Assembly (NCBI GenBank): GCA_965153455.1
Contig: OZ234502.1
Location: 165,267 to 229,266 of the forward strand
Source: Sphagnum compactum
Taxonomy: Eukaryota > Bryophyta > Sphagnopsida > Sphagnales
Length of the DNA: 64,000 nt
Direction: 5' to 3'
Made by a program: the position numbers and the translations under genes. The notes beneath the pieces are model-generated. The model did not search any database and had not been told where the DNA came from. It saw nothing but the letters and a program-made list of their open reading frames with translations. Below, piece after piece: positions 23,761 to 33,649 of this stretch. Position 1 is the first letter of the stretch. Each line of letters starts with the position of its first letter.

Positions 23761-24222
23761 GAGTTCCTCATGAAGGAAAGGATGAAAGAGTTCCTCCCGA
23801 GTGAGGGGGGGGGTTTAAGAGAAACCCTCCCGGACTTGTCAAGAGAGTGTTGGAAGCTTGGGGGACGCCCGAGTTAGCTTGAGACAAGGTCCGAGCCGCA
23901 AGGTGTCGGCTCGAGTTCCTCATGAAGGAAAGGATGAAAGAGTTCCTCCCGAGTGAGGGGGGGGGTTTAAGAGAAACCCTCCCGGACTTGTCAAGAGAGT
24001 GTTGGAAGCTTGGGGACGCCTAAGTTAGCTTGAGACAAGGTCCAAGCCGCAAGGTGTCGGCAAATGATGACTCATGAGGGGAAGGATGAAATAGTTCCTC
24101 CCGAGTGAGGGAGGGGGTTTAAGAGAAACCTTCCTCGACTTGTCAAGAGAGTGTTGGAAGCTTGGGGGATGCCCGAGTTAGCTTGAGACAAGGGCCAAGC
24201 CGCAAGGTGTCGGCAAATGATG
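23761..24222 (+). repeat. Three tandem 152-bp repeats in element A
   Basis: Units begin near 23761, 23913 and 24066 and share GAGTTCCTCCCGAGTGAGGG, TTGTCAAGAGAGTGTTGGAA and GCCGCAAGGTGTCGGC. The first two are nearly identical and the third is more diverged. They lie between the protease remnant and the polypurine tracts. Element B has the same array at about 29762-30223. Confidence 0.9.
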
Positions 24223-24302
24223 GCCAAAGATCCAAAAGAAAGCAAGTGCAATTGTGTGGGTGAAAACCCTAAGTGTCAATGAGGACATTGACCTCTTCTT
24301 CT

Positions 24303-24481
24303 AGTGAGGGAGAGTGTCGCAACCCTAGCCTTGGCTCAAGGCCAAGGCAAGGGGGTTACAAGGTGCAAGCCTAATAGTAGACCCGGGAGTCACATCGCAT
24401 GCTCCCGGGAGTGCAACCGTGAGAGAGAGAAAACTCTAAGTGTCAATGAGGACATTGACTTCTTCTTCTAGTGGGGGAGAG
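24303..24481 (+). other. Two tandem polypurine tracts with a duplicated LTR start
   Basis: AGTGAGGGAGAG (24303-24314) is followed by TGTCGCAACCCTAGCCTTGG. After 167 bp, AGTGGGGGAGAG (24470-24481) is followed by TGTCGCAACCCTAGCCTTTG, the 3' LTR proper. The 52 bp ending in each tract are near copies (AAGTGTCAATGAGGACATTG in both). The polypurine tract is where plus-strand DNA synthesis begins and so sets where the LTR starts. Two tracts give this family two possible LTR starts. Confidence 0.85.
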
Positions 24482-25571
24482 TGTCGCAACCCTAGCCTTT
24501 GGCTTGCGACCAAGGCAAGGGGGTTGTGAGGTTGCGGGCCTAGTAGTAGACCCGGGAGGCACATCACATGCTCCCGGGAGTGCAAGGAGTGCAAAGAGTC
24601 CAGAGAGTGTGAGGGAGTGAACCCTCACACTCCCAAGTGAACTCCCATGTTGGGAGTTGGTGGGAGTTGGAGTCCCGGAGGGACTCCCGAAACTTCAGAG
24701 AGCGTTTTGAGGGGTCAAAACTCCATGGCTTGTTTTGCACTTTATATCAATGGAAAGCTCTTGAAGTGTAGATGTCCAAAATGGGCTCGCATTGCTCATT
24801 TGGACATCTGAAACACAAGTTATGGCCAAAAGAAGGCCCGGGAGTCGAATTCCCGGGAGTCGTCCAGTTTTGACTCCCGACCACTAAAAGTCGGGAATCG
24901 ACCCGAAATACTGGGCTGCAGAGGACGTGCGACATACCGTTGGAAAGGTCTCGACGAGATCTACAACTTTGCTTCAGACCGCATCGCGATCCGAGGTCTG
25001 CTCGCAATGTTATGGGGCTCCAAAGTCGCGGGAGTCCCATTTGGCGCGATTTCGGGACTCCCATTCGGGAGTCCCGGGAAAAATAGCCATTTGGATGTAG
25101 CCTCCGTGGAGAGTCACAGAGTATACTATAAGGGGGGAAGTGGTTGGCTTCCCCAAGGGGGAAGGTGCTGGCTTCCCCACCAAAGGGAGTGAGGTGGTGG
25201 CTTACTCCCGAGCCCGGAGTGTGTGTGTGTTCAAAGTGAGTCCGAGTTCACCCGTGGCTTATCCCAACACCAAAAAGGATTCAACATGAGTCCCAAGGGG
25301 GAAGGTGATGGCTTCCCCAAGGTCCGGGCCGTGGCTCTTCCTAGCACCAAAGGTGCTCCAACTTTGGACTAACCACTTGGAGTGGTTAATGGAGGGTCCG
25401 TGTGAGTGAGTCAAGCTTGTCAACTCTTCCTAGTCCCATCCCGGAGCTCCAACACACCCTTCTACCCCTCAAGTGTTGTGAGCTAGGGAGCGGCTCCAAG
25501 TTCCAACCGCTTCCGCATTGCCGCATACTTGGACCCTCGAGTGGGTCCACTAGGAACTTGGGAGTGCGTCA
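24482..25571 (+). repeat. 3' LTR of element A
   Basis: It has the same length (1090 bp) and, as far as I could compare, the same sequence as the 5' LTR. It ends GTGCGTCA and is followed by the CGAGA target duplication. Confidence 0.95.
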
Positions 25572-25576
25572 CGAGA

Positions 25577-26287
25577 CTCAAGAATTATTGCAAACACCTT
25601 GGCTAAGACTGGTCCTACTGTGATCCGCCTGTAATTGTCAAACTGACTGCAGTCACCCCCTTTGTATAGTGCATGTATGATCCCAACAGAGAGTGATTCA
25701 CAATAGCCCTCACGCAGAATTTTGTTAAAAGCAATCAATAGTGGTTGTTGCAAGGCAACAACCGCATCCAAAAGGAACTCGGGTTTGATGCCATCAATGC
25801 CTGCAGCTTTGTGTCGTTTTAGCTTTTTGAACACTTGTTGTACTTCAACTAGTGTGATGTCAACATTCAACTGTTCACAATCAATACCATGGGGTGGAAA
25901 GGAAACCACCTGGGCTTGAATAGCGGCACCTGTCACGGCTCCTGTTGTGGCTAGTGCCGCCGGAGGCTGAAGCAATTGCTAGAAGCCATCCCTGAGTGCT
26001 TCGCTGGTGATGCCATTGACACCTTCAGCGCGCTTACGGTACCGCTTCCAGAATGCTGCAGGATCCTCCTTCGCTAAACCAGATAGTTGTTTAGCCTTGA
26101 GTACATCATAAGCACGTTTCTTTCTTTTGTACAATTGTTTCATTTGCTTAAGTTTGACCTGCCTATCTGGGTGTGCATGTGACAATTTAGCAAACTTGCT
26201 TTTGGTCTGGCGACATTCTGTGTCAAACCAGGGTTTGTGACTATGCTTTATTGTTTTTCCTAAAACCACTTGTCTATTTCCAAACAC
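25577..26287 (-). pseudogene. LINE ORF2, RT N-terminal half and linker
   Basis: The minus-strand frame reads KPWFDTECRQTKSKFAKLSH and KEDPAAFWKRYRKRAEG (the linker between endonuclease and RT), then VQQVFKKLKRHKAAGIDGIK, LREGYCESLSVGIIHALYKG and YRRITVGPVLAKVFAIILES, which are RT blocks 0-2 (K--KA-G-DGI--E, then --YRPI-----K). A TAG at 25979-25981 lies in frame between RDGF and QLLQPP. The segment continues across element A into the RT core. Confidence 0.9.
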
Positions 26288-26299
26288 TTCTTCTGCAGA

Positions 26300-26896
26300 T
26301 TATGTGATGCACTGTTGTAACAGATTGATTGTTGTTTGTACGTCAGATGCATCAAGTACATCTGGGCTTGCCCAGACATCGATGTTATGCTGTACACTTT
26401 TGCTAAACTCGGCTGCTTTGGTAGTGTCATATTTGAAACATGGTAGGTGTTTGATCGCCTTTTGCTGAACAAGAGGGGGTTGCCACTGTTGTGTGATTGT
26501 AAGTACCAATGGTCTATGATCAGAGTGCGCATCTTTGTGGCCTGAGTACTTTTCATCGCAATTAACCTCTAAGCGCTTGACACCCTTTAATTGGTTAGCT
26601 ATCGTAAGAAAATAGTCCACAGTGCTAAAACCTTTATTGGATAGGCATGTGTACTCCCCTAATATGTCTCCTGGTGTGCGGCCATTGAGGATGAATAGCC
26701 CAGTAGTTCTGCAGAGATCCAGGAATTCACGATGCCAACCAGCCGTGACGGTGTCGCGGTTCTGGCGCTCCAACATATCGTTGGGCAGGGTGTCCTCAAT
26801 GGCCTGTGGCACCAACAGCACATCTGCTAGTTGACTACAATCAATGAAGTCAGTGTTTGTGCTTGTCCTTGCATTGAAATCCCCAGCAAGAAGCAC
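26300..26896 (-). pseudogene. LINE ORF2, endonuclease C-terminal half
   Basis: The frame reads LLAGDFNARTS (catalytic Asp/Asn of the GDFNA motif), then LNGRTPGDILGEYTCLSNKG, STVDYFLTI and DAHSDHRPLVLTI, where SDH carries the catalytic His. These are the endonuclease/exonuclease/phosphatase fold signatures used by LINEs to nick target DNA. The segment ends at an in-frame TAA (26300-26302) just after CIT. It joins in frame to the N-terminal half once the solo LTR at 26897-27955 is removed. Confidence 0.92.
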
Positions 26897-27955
26897 TGTC
26901 GCAACCCTAGCCTTTGGCTTGCGACCAAGGCAAGGGGGTTGTGAGGTTGCAGGCCTAGTAGTAGACCCGGGAGGCACATCACATGCTCCCGGGAGTGCAA
27001 GGAGTGCAAAGAGTCCAGAGAGTGTGAGGGAGTGAACCCTCACACTCCCAAGTGAACTCCCACGTTGGGAGTTGGTGAGAGTTGGTGAGAGTTGGCTTGT
27101 TTCGCTCTTTATATCAATGGAAAGCTCTTGAAGTGTAGATGTCCAAAATGGGCTCGCATTGCTCATTTGGACATCTGAAACACAAGTTATGGCCAAAAGA
27201 AGGCCCGGGAGTCGAATTCCCGGGAGTCGTCCAGTTTTGACTCCCGACCACTAAAAGTCGGGAATCGACCCGAAATACTAGGCTGCAGAGGACGTGCGAC
27301 ATACCGTTGGAAAGGTCTCGACGAGATCTACAACTTTGCTTGATCTGAGGTCTGCTCGCAAAGTTATGGGGCTCCAAAGTCCCGGGAGTCCCATTTGGCG
27401 CGATTTCGGGACTCCCACGCGGGAGTCCCGGGAAAAATAGCCATTTGGATGTAGCCTCCATGGAGAGCTGCAGAGTATACTATAAGGGGGAAGTGGTTGG
27501 CTTCCCCAAGGGGGAAGGTGCTAGCTTCCCCACCAAAGGGAGTGAGGTGGTGGCTTACTCCCGAGCCCGGAGTGTGTGTGTGTTCAAAGTGAGTCCGAGT
27601 TCACCCGTGGCTTGTCCCAACACCAAAAGGATTCAACATGCGTCCCAAGGGGGAAGGTGGTGGCTTCCCCAAGTCCGGGCCGAGGTGAATCAAGTGAGTC
27701 TAAGGTTGCCCGTGGTTCGTCCTAGCACCAAAGGTGCTTCAACTATGCACTAACCACTTCATGAGGGTTTCGTGTAAGGCCGTGTGAGTGAGTAAGCTTG
27801 TCAACTCTTCCTAGTCTATCCCGGGACTTCTAGCACACCCCTCTCACCCCCCTCTAGTGCTAGAAGTCGGGAGCGTGCTCCAAGTTCCAACCGCTTCCGC
27901 ATCGCCGCATACTTGGACCCTCGAGTGGGTTCACAAGGAACTTGGGGGTGCGTCA
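26897..27955 (+). mobile_element. Solo LTR of the TGTCGC family
   Basis: It starts TGTCGCAACCCTAGCCTTTG and ends GGGGGTGCGTCA, 1059 bp, with perfect AGCAC duplications on both sides (26892-26896 and 27956-27960). It is close to the LTRs of elements A and B but has several substitutions and small indels, so it is an older member of the same subfamily. Confidence 0.95.
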
Positions 27956-28412
27956 AGCACACTGCCTAAGTTCATGGCTTCTCCAACCTCTTGGCGTATG
28001 TATTCAAACAGGCTGCTGTCCGCATATGGCGAGCCTTGTGGAGCAGCATATACTATGCACAGGAACAAAGGCCTTTGGAAAGCATTGCCCAAGCGCAGCC
28101 AAATCCTAGTCCCATCCCTTGCAGTCTTCCAAACAACAGTACTATTTGCCCATGTTTCCCTGACTAGTACCGCAATGCCTCCACTGTGCTTTTGAATGAC
28201 ACCCTGTGGAGTCACAGGCCTGGCAACATCAAAACAGTAGAACCCCGGTAAGACCGGGAATGTATCGCCCGGGAAGTGATGTGTTTCTGTCAAAGCAACA
28301 AAGTCAACATGTTGAAATAGGTCAAGCAGATGTTCATGTGTTTCTAGCTTTGTGATAGCGGCCCCATGGATGTTCCATAGGCACACACACAAGTCTCTCT
28401 GGCCCCCGCCCC
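27956..28412 (-). pseudogene. LINE ORF2, endonuclease N-terminal half
   Basis: The frame reads GGGQRDLCVCLWNIHGA (catalytic Asn in WNIHG), DFVALTETHHF (catalytic Glu in LTETH), HSGGIAVLVRETW and FLCIVYAAPQGSPYA. With the next segment, all catalytic residues of an APE-type LINE endonuclease are present. Element B is inserted immediately upstream of GGGQRD, next to the stop codon that closes ORF1. Confidence 0.92.
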
Positions 28413-29669
28413 TGACGCACTCCCAAGTTCCTTGTGGACCCACTCGAGGGTCCAAGTATGCGGCAATGCGGAAGCGGTTGGAACTTGGAGCCGCTCCCTA
28501 GCTCACAACACTTGAGGGGTAGAAGGGTGTGTTGGAGCTCCGGGATGGGACTAGGAAGAGTTGACAAGCTTGACTCACTCACACGGACCCTCCATTAACC
28601 ACTCCAAGTGGTTAGTCCAAAGTTGGAGCACCTTTGGTGCTAGGAAGAGCCACGGCCCGGACCTTGGGGAAGCCATCACCTTCCCCCTTGGGACTCATGT
28701 TGAATCCTTTTTGGTGTTGGGACAAGCCACGGGTGAACTCGGACTCACTTTGAACACACACACACTCCGGGCTCGGGAGTAAGCCACCACCTCACTCCCT
28801 TTGGTGGGGAAGCCAGCACCTTCCCCCTTGGGGAAGCCAACCACTTCCCCCCTTATAGTATACTCTGTGACTCTCCACGGAGGCTACATCCAAATGGCTA
28901 TTTTTCCCGGGACTCCCGAATGGGAGTCCCGAAATCGCGCCAAATGGGACTCCCGCGACTTTGGAGCCCCATAACATTGCGAGCAGACCTCGGATCGCGA
29001 TGCGGTCTGAAGCAAAGTTGTAGATCTCGTCGAGACCTTTCCAACGGTATGTCGCACGTCCTCTGCAGCCCAGTATTTCGGGTCGATTCCCGACTTTTAG
29101 TGGTCGGGAGTCAAAACTGGACGACTCCCGGGAATTCGACTCCCGGGCCTTCTTTTGGCCATAACTTGTGTTTCAGATGTCCAAATGAGCAATGCGAGCC
29201 CATTTTGGACATCTACACTTCAAGAGCTTTCCATTGATATAAAGTGCAAAACAAGCCATGGAGTTTTGACCCCTCAAAACGCTCTCTGAAGTTTCGGGAG
29301 TCCCTCCGGGACTCCAACTCCCACCAACTCCCAACATGGGAGTTCACTTGGGAGTGTGAGGGTTCACTCCCTCACACTCTCTGGACTCTTTGCACTCCTT
29401 GCACTCCCGGGAGCATGTGATGTGCCTCCCGGGTCTACTACTAGGCCCGCAACCTCACAACCCCCTTGCCTTGGTCGCAAGCCAAAGGCTAGGGTTGCGA
29501 CACTCTCCCCCACTAGAAGAAGAAGTCAATGTCCTCATTGACACTTAGAGTTTTCTCTCTCTCACGGTTGCACTCCCGGGAGCATGCGATGTGACTCCCG
29601 GGTCTACTATTAGGCTTGCACCTTGTAACCCCCTTGCCTTGGCCTTGAGCCAAGGCTAGGGTTGCGACA
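28413..29669 (-). repeat. 3' LTR of element B (long form)
   Basis: In plus-strand reading it starts TGACGCACTCCC and ends GGGTTGCGACA at 29669. It contains the 1090-bp core (28413-29502) plus the 167-bp leader (29503-29669). The outer polypurine tract lies just beyond, in CTCTCCCTCACT. Confidence 0.9.
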
Positions 29670-30605
29670 CTCTCCCTCACTAGAAGAAGAGGTCAATGTC
29701 CTCATTGACACTTAGGGTTTTCACCCACACAATTGCACTTGCTTTCTTTTGGATCTTTGGCCATCATTTGCCGACACCTTGCGGCTTGGCCCTTGTCTCA
29801 AGCTAACTCGGGCATCCCCCAAGCTTCCAACACTCTCTTGACAAGTCGAGGAAGGTTTCTCTTAAACCCCCTCCCTCACTCGGGAGGAACTATTTCATCC
29901 TTCCCCTCATGAGTCATCATTTGCCGACACCTTGCGGCTTGGACCTTGTCTCAAGCTAACTTAGGCGTCCCCAAGCTTCCAACACTCTCTTGACAAGTCC
30001 GGGAGGGTTTCTCTTAAACCCCCCCCCTCACTCGGGAGGAACTCTTTCATCCTTTCCTTCATGAGGAACTCGAGCCGACACCTTGCGGCTCGGACCTTGT
30101 CTCAAGCTAACTCGGGCGTCCCCCAAGCTTCCAACACTCTCTTGACAAGTCCGGGAGGGTTTCTCTTAAACCCCCCCCCTCACTCGGGAGGAACTCTTTC
30201 ATCCTTTCCTTCATGAGGAACTCGAGACAAGTCTACTCTTGACTCAAGCTACTTGACATGACTCCTTTCCCCCATCTCGCGCCTCGGTCACAACAACCAA
30301 GCCTTCACGAAAAGGTATGCTTATCAAGGTACGAGAAGCAACGTTTAGGCTTTGCAAAGGCCTAAGTCCCAAGCTACACGATTATAGTACGTGAACGGGG
30401 TCATGACTCCCCGCGTTGGCCGCCACTACCAACCAACCCTTTGGGATGCACGTTGGGCATGTGCACGTCCCCGTAAGCTCACCTTGCTTACCTCCTCTTT
30501 TGGGACCAAGATTTCTCCTAGCCTCTAAGTGGAGTCCGATTTTGATTTGGGCGTACGCGAGAGAGTTCCATTTGCCCATGCCACTTGACAACCCCTTTTT
30601 ATTGT

Positions 30606-30607
<2 letters not shown>

Positions 30608-30658
<51 letters not shown>
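30608..30658 (-). repeat. Poly(A) tract inside element B
   Basis: 51 consecutive T on the plus strand, followed by four GTTT units. It corresponds to the 29-base tract in element A. Confidence 0.95.
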
Positions 30659-30659
<1 letters not shown>

Positions 30660-31502
30660 TTTGTTTGTTTGTTTGAGATGCAATCTCTATGTTTGTGATG
30701 CAATCTCTTGTTTGTGATGCAATCTCTTGGAAGCTCAAAAACTTAGCCTTTATTTCACTTACAACTTGATGTGGTACATTTGTGTACCTTTCCACCCCCT
30801 AAAAGAAAGGTGATGTCCTCATCACGGTCTATATTTCTTTTGCTTCTTCAAGTTGTGTGACCATGAGCACTTCCTCACTTGCATCACTTGGGGGTTGCCC
30901 AACCCAAGTTGAACTTCCTTTTGGAACTTAATTTCCCAACATCAAGTGGATTGTGGTCCCACCCACACTAGGCACTTCATGTGCCTTCACTCGCGCGATC
31001 CCATTCTTGGATGGGATCCTAACTAGCCTATTGTGCCCTTCCATGAGCACATTGTCACGGGTGATGAATTCCATTCCCCCTAAGGTGGAAACTAAAAGTC
31101 CACCTTGCCTCTCCAATTTCCCAATTGGAGGGGCACATCTTTGGTTCACAACTTGGTGGGATGGGGAATCCCATCCGCAAAGTGCACCTCCATGGGTGCC
31201 TTGAGCTCCTCCAAGGGGAGCTCCATTCTTTTCGCACTTTCTTGGTTATGAAGTTGTGGGAAGTCCCTTAGAAACCCCACTCCCCGATTTGGGTTTGGGG
31301 CAATCCTTAGAGTGATGCCCCACTTCATTACAATTGAAGCACACTCCTTTGGGTTTCCCACTAGCATTTCCCTTGGGTTGGCTCCCTTTGAAAGGAGCCC
31401 ATTTCTTGACAAAATTTCCTTTGGGTTTAAAATCTGAGCCTTGGAATTGTTTGGGCTTTTTCCCCTTTGAGGTTTCTTGGCCTCGGCTCCATTCCCCTTC
31501 AA

Positions 31503-31919
31503 TTAGGATTGGGCAAGTTCCACGGCCGAGTGCCGACCAACCTTGGCGGCATGGAGGTAATCTTCCATTTCCGCAAGCCAAGCATCCACAACCTTTCGGT
31601 CCCGGGCCCCATCAAAGTTCCCGGGCCTAGCGGGCTTGAACTCCACACCTTTGGGTGATCCTCCCTTGAGGGCCGCAACTAATTCACCGAAATCGGGCCT
31701 ATTCATCTTGAGTAGGACCTCCAATTGTTCCGGGGTGAAGAGCACCGCATTTGATTGCTCCTCTTCATTTTCATGGTCCTCATGGCTATCACGGTCTTCC
31801 TCACCTTCGGAAACATTTTGTTCATCCCCCATTATGGCTTGGGGTGGAACATCCAACTCTTGCGTGGGTTCTTCCACCACGGTCTCTTGGACTACCTTGC
31901 GGGACTTCTTTGGTGCCAT
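31503..31919 (-). pseudogene. Element B gag, N-terminal part
   Basis: A 138-codon frame matches that of element A (MAPKKSRKVVQE start, same AVELAQS end) with only a few changes, such as FGELVAALKGGSPKG here and FSELVEALKGGSSKG in A. The zinc-knuckle piece follows in another frame, with CFNCNEVGHHSKDC at 31300-31341. A shared deletion and frameshift mean that A and B descend from one already defective ancestor. Confidence 0.85.
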
Positions 31920-31968
31920 CGGAACTCTCCAAGAAGTGGATCGAGCTCACCGGAGCTCTGATACCAAG

Positions 31969-33225
31969 TGACGCACTCCCAAGTTCCTTGTGGACCCACT
32001 CGAGGGTCCAAGTATGCGGCAATGCGGAAGCGGTTGGAACTTGGAGCCGCTCCCTAGCTCACAACACTTGAGGGGTAGAAGGGTGTGTTGGAGCTCCGGG
32101 ATGGGACTAGGAAGAGTTGACAAGCTTGACTCACTCACACGGACCCTCCATTAACCACTCCAAGTGGTTAGTCCAAAGTTGGAGCACCTTTGGTGCTAGG
32201 AAGAGCCACGGCCCGGACCTTGGGGAAGCCATCACCTTCCCCCTTGGGACTCATGTTGAATCCTTTTTGGTGTTGGGACAAGCCACGGGTGAACTCGGAC
32301 TCACTTTGAACACACACACACTCCGGGCTCGGGAGTAAGCCACCACCTCACTCCCTTTGGTGGGGAAGCCAGCACCTTCCCCCTTGGGGAAGCCAACCAC
32401 TTCCCCCCTTATAGTATACTCTGTGACTCTCCACGGAGGCTACATCCAAATGGCTATTTTTCCCGGGACTCCCGAATGGGAGTCCCGAAATCGCGCCAAA
32501 TGGGACTCCCGCGACTTTGGAGCCCCATAACATTGCGAGCAGACCTCGGATCGCGATGCGGTCTGAAGCAAAGTTGTAGATCTCGTCGAGACCTTTCCAA
32601 CGGTATGTCGCACGTCCTCTGCAGCCCAGTATTTCGGGTCGATTCCCGACTTTTAGTGGTCGGGAGTCAAAACTGGACGACTCCCGGGAATTCGACTCCC
32701 GGGCCTTCTTTTGGCCATAACTTGTGTTTCAGATGTCCAAATGAGCAATGCGAGCCCATTTTGGACATCTACACTTCAAGAGCTTTCCATTGATATAAAG
32801 TGCAAAACAAGCCATGGAGTTTTGACCCCTCAAAACGCTCTCTGAAGTTTCGGGAGTCCCTCCGGGACTCCAACTCTCACCAACTCCCAACATGGGAGTT
32901 CACTTGGGAGTGTGAGGGTTCACTCCCTCACACTCTCTGGACTCTTTGCACTCCTTGCACTCCCGGGAGCATGTGATGTGCCTCCCGGGTCTACTACTAG
33001 GCCCGCAACCTCACAACCCCCTTGCCTTGGTCGCAAGCCAAAGGCTAGGGTTGCGACACTCTCCCCCACTAGAAGAAGAAGTCAATGTCCTCATTGACAC
33101 TTAGAGTTTTCTCTCTCTCACGGTTGCACTCCCGGGAGCATGCGATGTGACTCCCGGGTCTACTATTAGGCTTGCACCTTGTAACCCCCTTGCCTTGGCC
33201 TTGAGCCAAGGCTAGGGTTGCGACA
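31969..33225 (-). repeat. 5' LTR of element B (long form)
   Basis: The core is 31969-33058 and the leader is 33059-33225. The outermost bases, read on the element strand, are TGTCGCAACCCTAGCCTTGG at the GCCCC target duplication. The primer site (plus strand GCTCTGATACCA) lies at 31955-31966. Confidence 0.9.
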
Positions 33226-33550
33226 GCCCCCCTATGCAGTAGGAGAATTTACGACTTTGTGGTTGATGTAGAGATCGGCCCCACGCCAGTAGACCCGTTC
33301 GCCAGCCTCTTTGGCCTCCTTGAAGGTGGCCCAAGCAGCTCGTTTCTGGGCTTGCTGAGCAGGAGTCAAGTCCTCATCGAGCCCAAGCTGAGTGCCTTGC
33401 AAGCCTTTGCGAGCGCGCAACACTGTGAGCTTGTCGTGTACCGATGCCAACGTGATGAACCTCATTACATCAAACATCCCATGTCTTCCCGATCCTTTAT
33501 TGAATTCACCAATTTTTACAGTATTGGAGGCACTAAGTGGAGGGCTACCA
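33226..33550 (-). pseudogene. LINE ORF1, C-terminal RNA-binding domain
   Basis: The minus-strand frame reads NTVKIGEFNKGSGRHGMFDV, then MRFITLASVHDKLTVLRARK, LDEDLTPAQQAQKR and GERVYWRGADLYIN. This follows the pattern of L1 ORF1 RNA-binding/C-terminal domains (---IG----R---VRF-----K--VL-ARK-LKGT---LDEDL----------). It ends PTA followed by TAG. The endonuclease ORF2 continues in the same frame after that stop. The 5' part of ORF1 is missing, so the element is truncated near 33550. Confidence 0.8.
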
Positions 33551-33552
33551 AT

Positions 33553-33645
33553 GTTCTTTGAGTTTCAAAAGCAGAGGAACAATGTTTGAAGATTCGACCT
33601 TCTTTGTTAAGTGTTGTTAAGTGTTAACTCACCAGTCTATCTACC
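33553..33645 (-). mobile_element. SINE-like tRNA-derived head, copy 2
   Basis: On the minus strand: GGTAGATAGACTGGTGAGTT (A-box-like), GGTCGAATCTTC (B-box-like) and ACATTGTTCCTCTGCTTTTG. The order and wording match the copy at 11155-11240. It directly abuts the truncated 5' end of the LINE. Confidence 0.5.
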
Positions 33646-33649
33646 TAGA

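Larger units (their letters stand above)
20956..25571 (+). mobile_element. LTR retrotransposon A, Ty3-like, gag-only, non-autonomous
   Basis: The 5' LTR (20956-22045) and 3' LTR (24482-25571) are both 1090 bp, run from TGTCGCAACC to GTGCGTCA and look identical by eye, so the insertion is recent. A perfect CGAGA duplication flanks it (20951-20955, 25572-25576). The primer site TGGTATCAGAGC follows the 5' LTR. The interior encodes only a broken gag and a protease remnant; there is no reverse transcriptase, RNase H or integrase, so movement must have depended on another element. A poly(A) run (23348-23376) and three copies of a 152-bp repeat (about 23761-24222) lie in the interior. Upstream of the 3' LTR are two polypurine tracts 167 bp apart, the first followed by another LTR-start sequence. 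The element lies inside the LINE. Confidence 0.95.
28413..33225 (-). mobile_element. LTR retrotransposon B, same family as A, inverted, longer LTRs
   Basis: This is a minus-strand copy flanked by perfect GCCCC duplications (28408-28412 and 33226-33230). The interior is nearly the same as in element A: primer site, truncated gag, CCHC knuckle, protease remnant, three 152-bp repeats and two polypurine tracts. The difference is at the ends. Here both LTRs include the 167-bp leader and are 1257 bp (28413-29669 and 31969-33225), so the genome-flanking end is the outer TGTCGC start rather than the inner one used by A. The two LTRs are almost identical; I noticed one substitution (CCAACTCCCACC near 29308 versus CCAACTCTCACC near 32873). 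The element lacks pol and is non-autonomous. Confidence 0.94.
18367..33558 (-). mobile_element. L1-like LINE split into five pieces by four LTR-element insertions
   Basis: When the four LTR-element insertions and one copy of each 5-bp target duplication are removed, the remaining minus-strand sequence is about 3.9 kb. It reads in order: C-terminal domain of an ORF1 RNA-binding protein (33226-33550), apurinic-type endonuclease (27956-28412, then 26300-26896), linker, reverse transcriptase (25577-26287, then 20075-20955) and C-terminal zinc cluster (18439-19249). The reading frame continues across every junction, for example LGSV with LLAGDFNA and EQLEV with VHRAFLK. The 3' end at 18367-18384 is a 4.5-copy tail of an ACTT repeat on the plus strand, GTAA-type on the element strand. 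In-frame stops at 26300-26302 (TAA) and 25979-25981 (TAG) show that the element is dead. The 5' end is truncated. Confidence 0.93.

Noticed and set aside
29762-30223. Regular repeats resembling a CRISPR array
   Set aside because: Only three units of about 152 bp without short unique spacers. They are tandem repeats inside an LTR retrotransposon in a plant genome.
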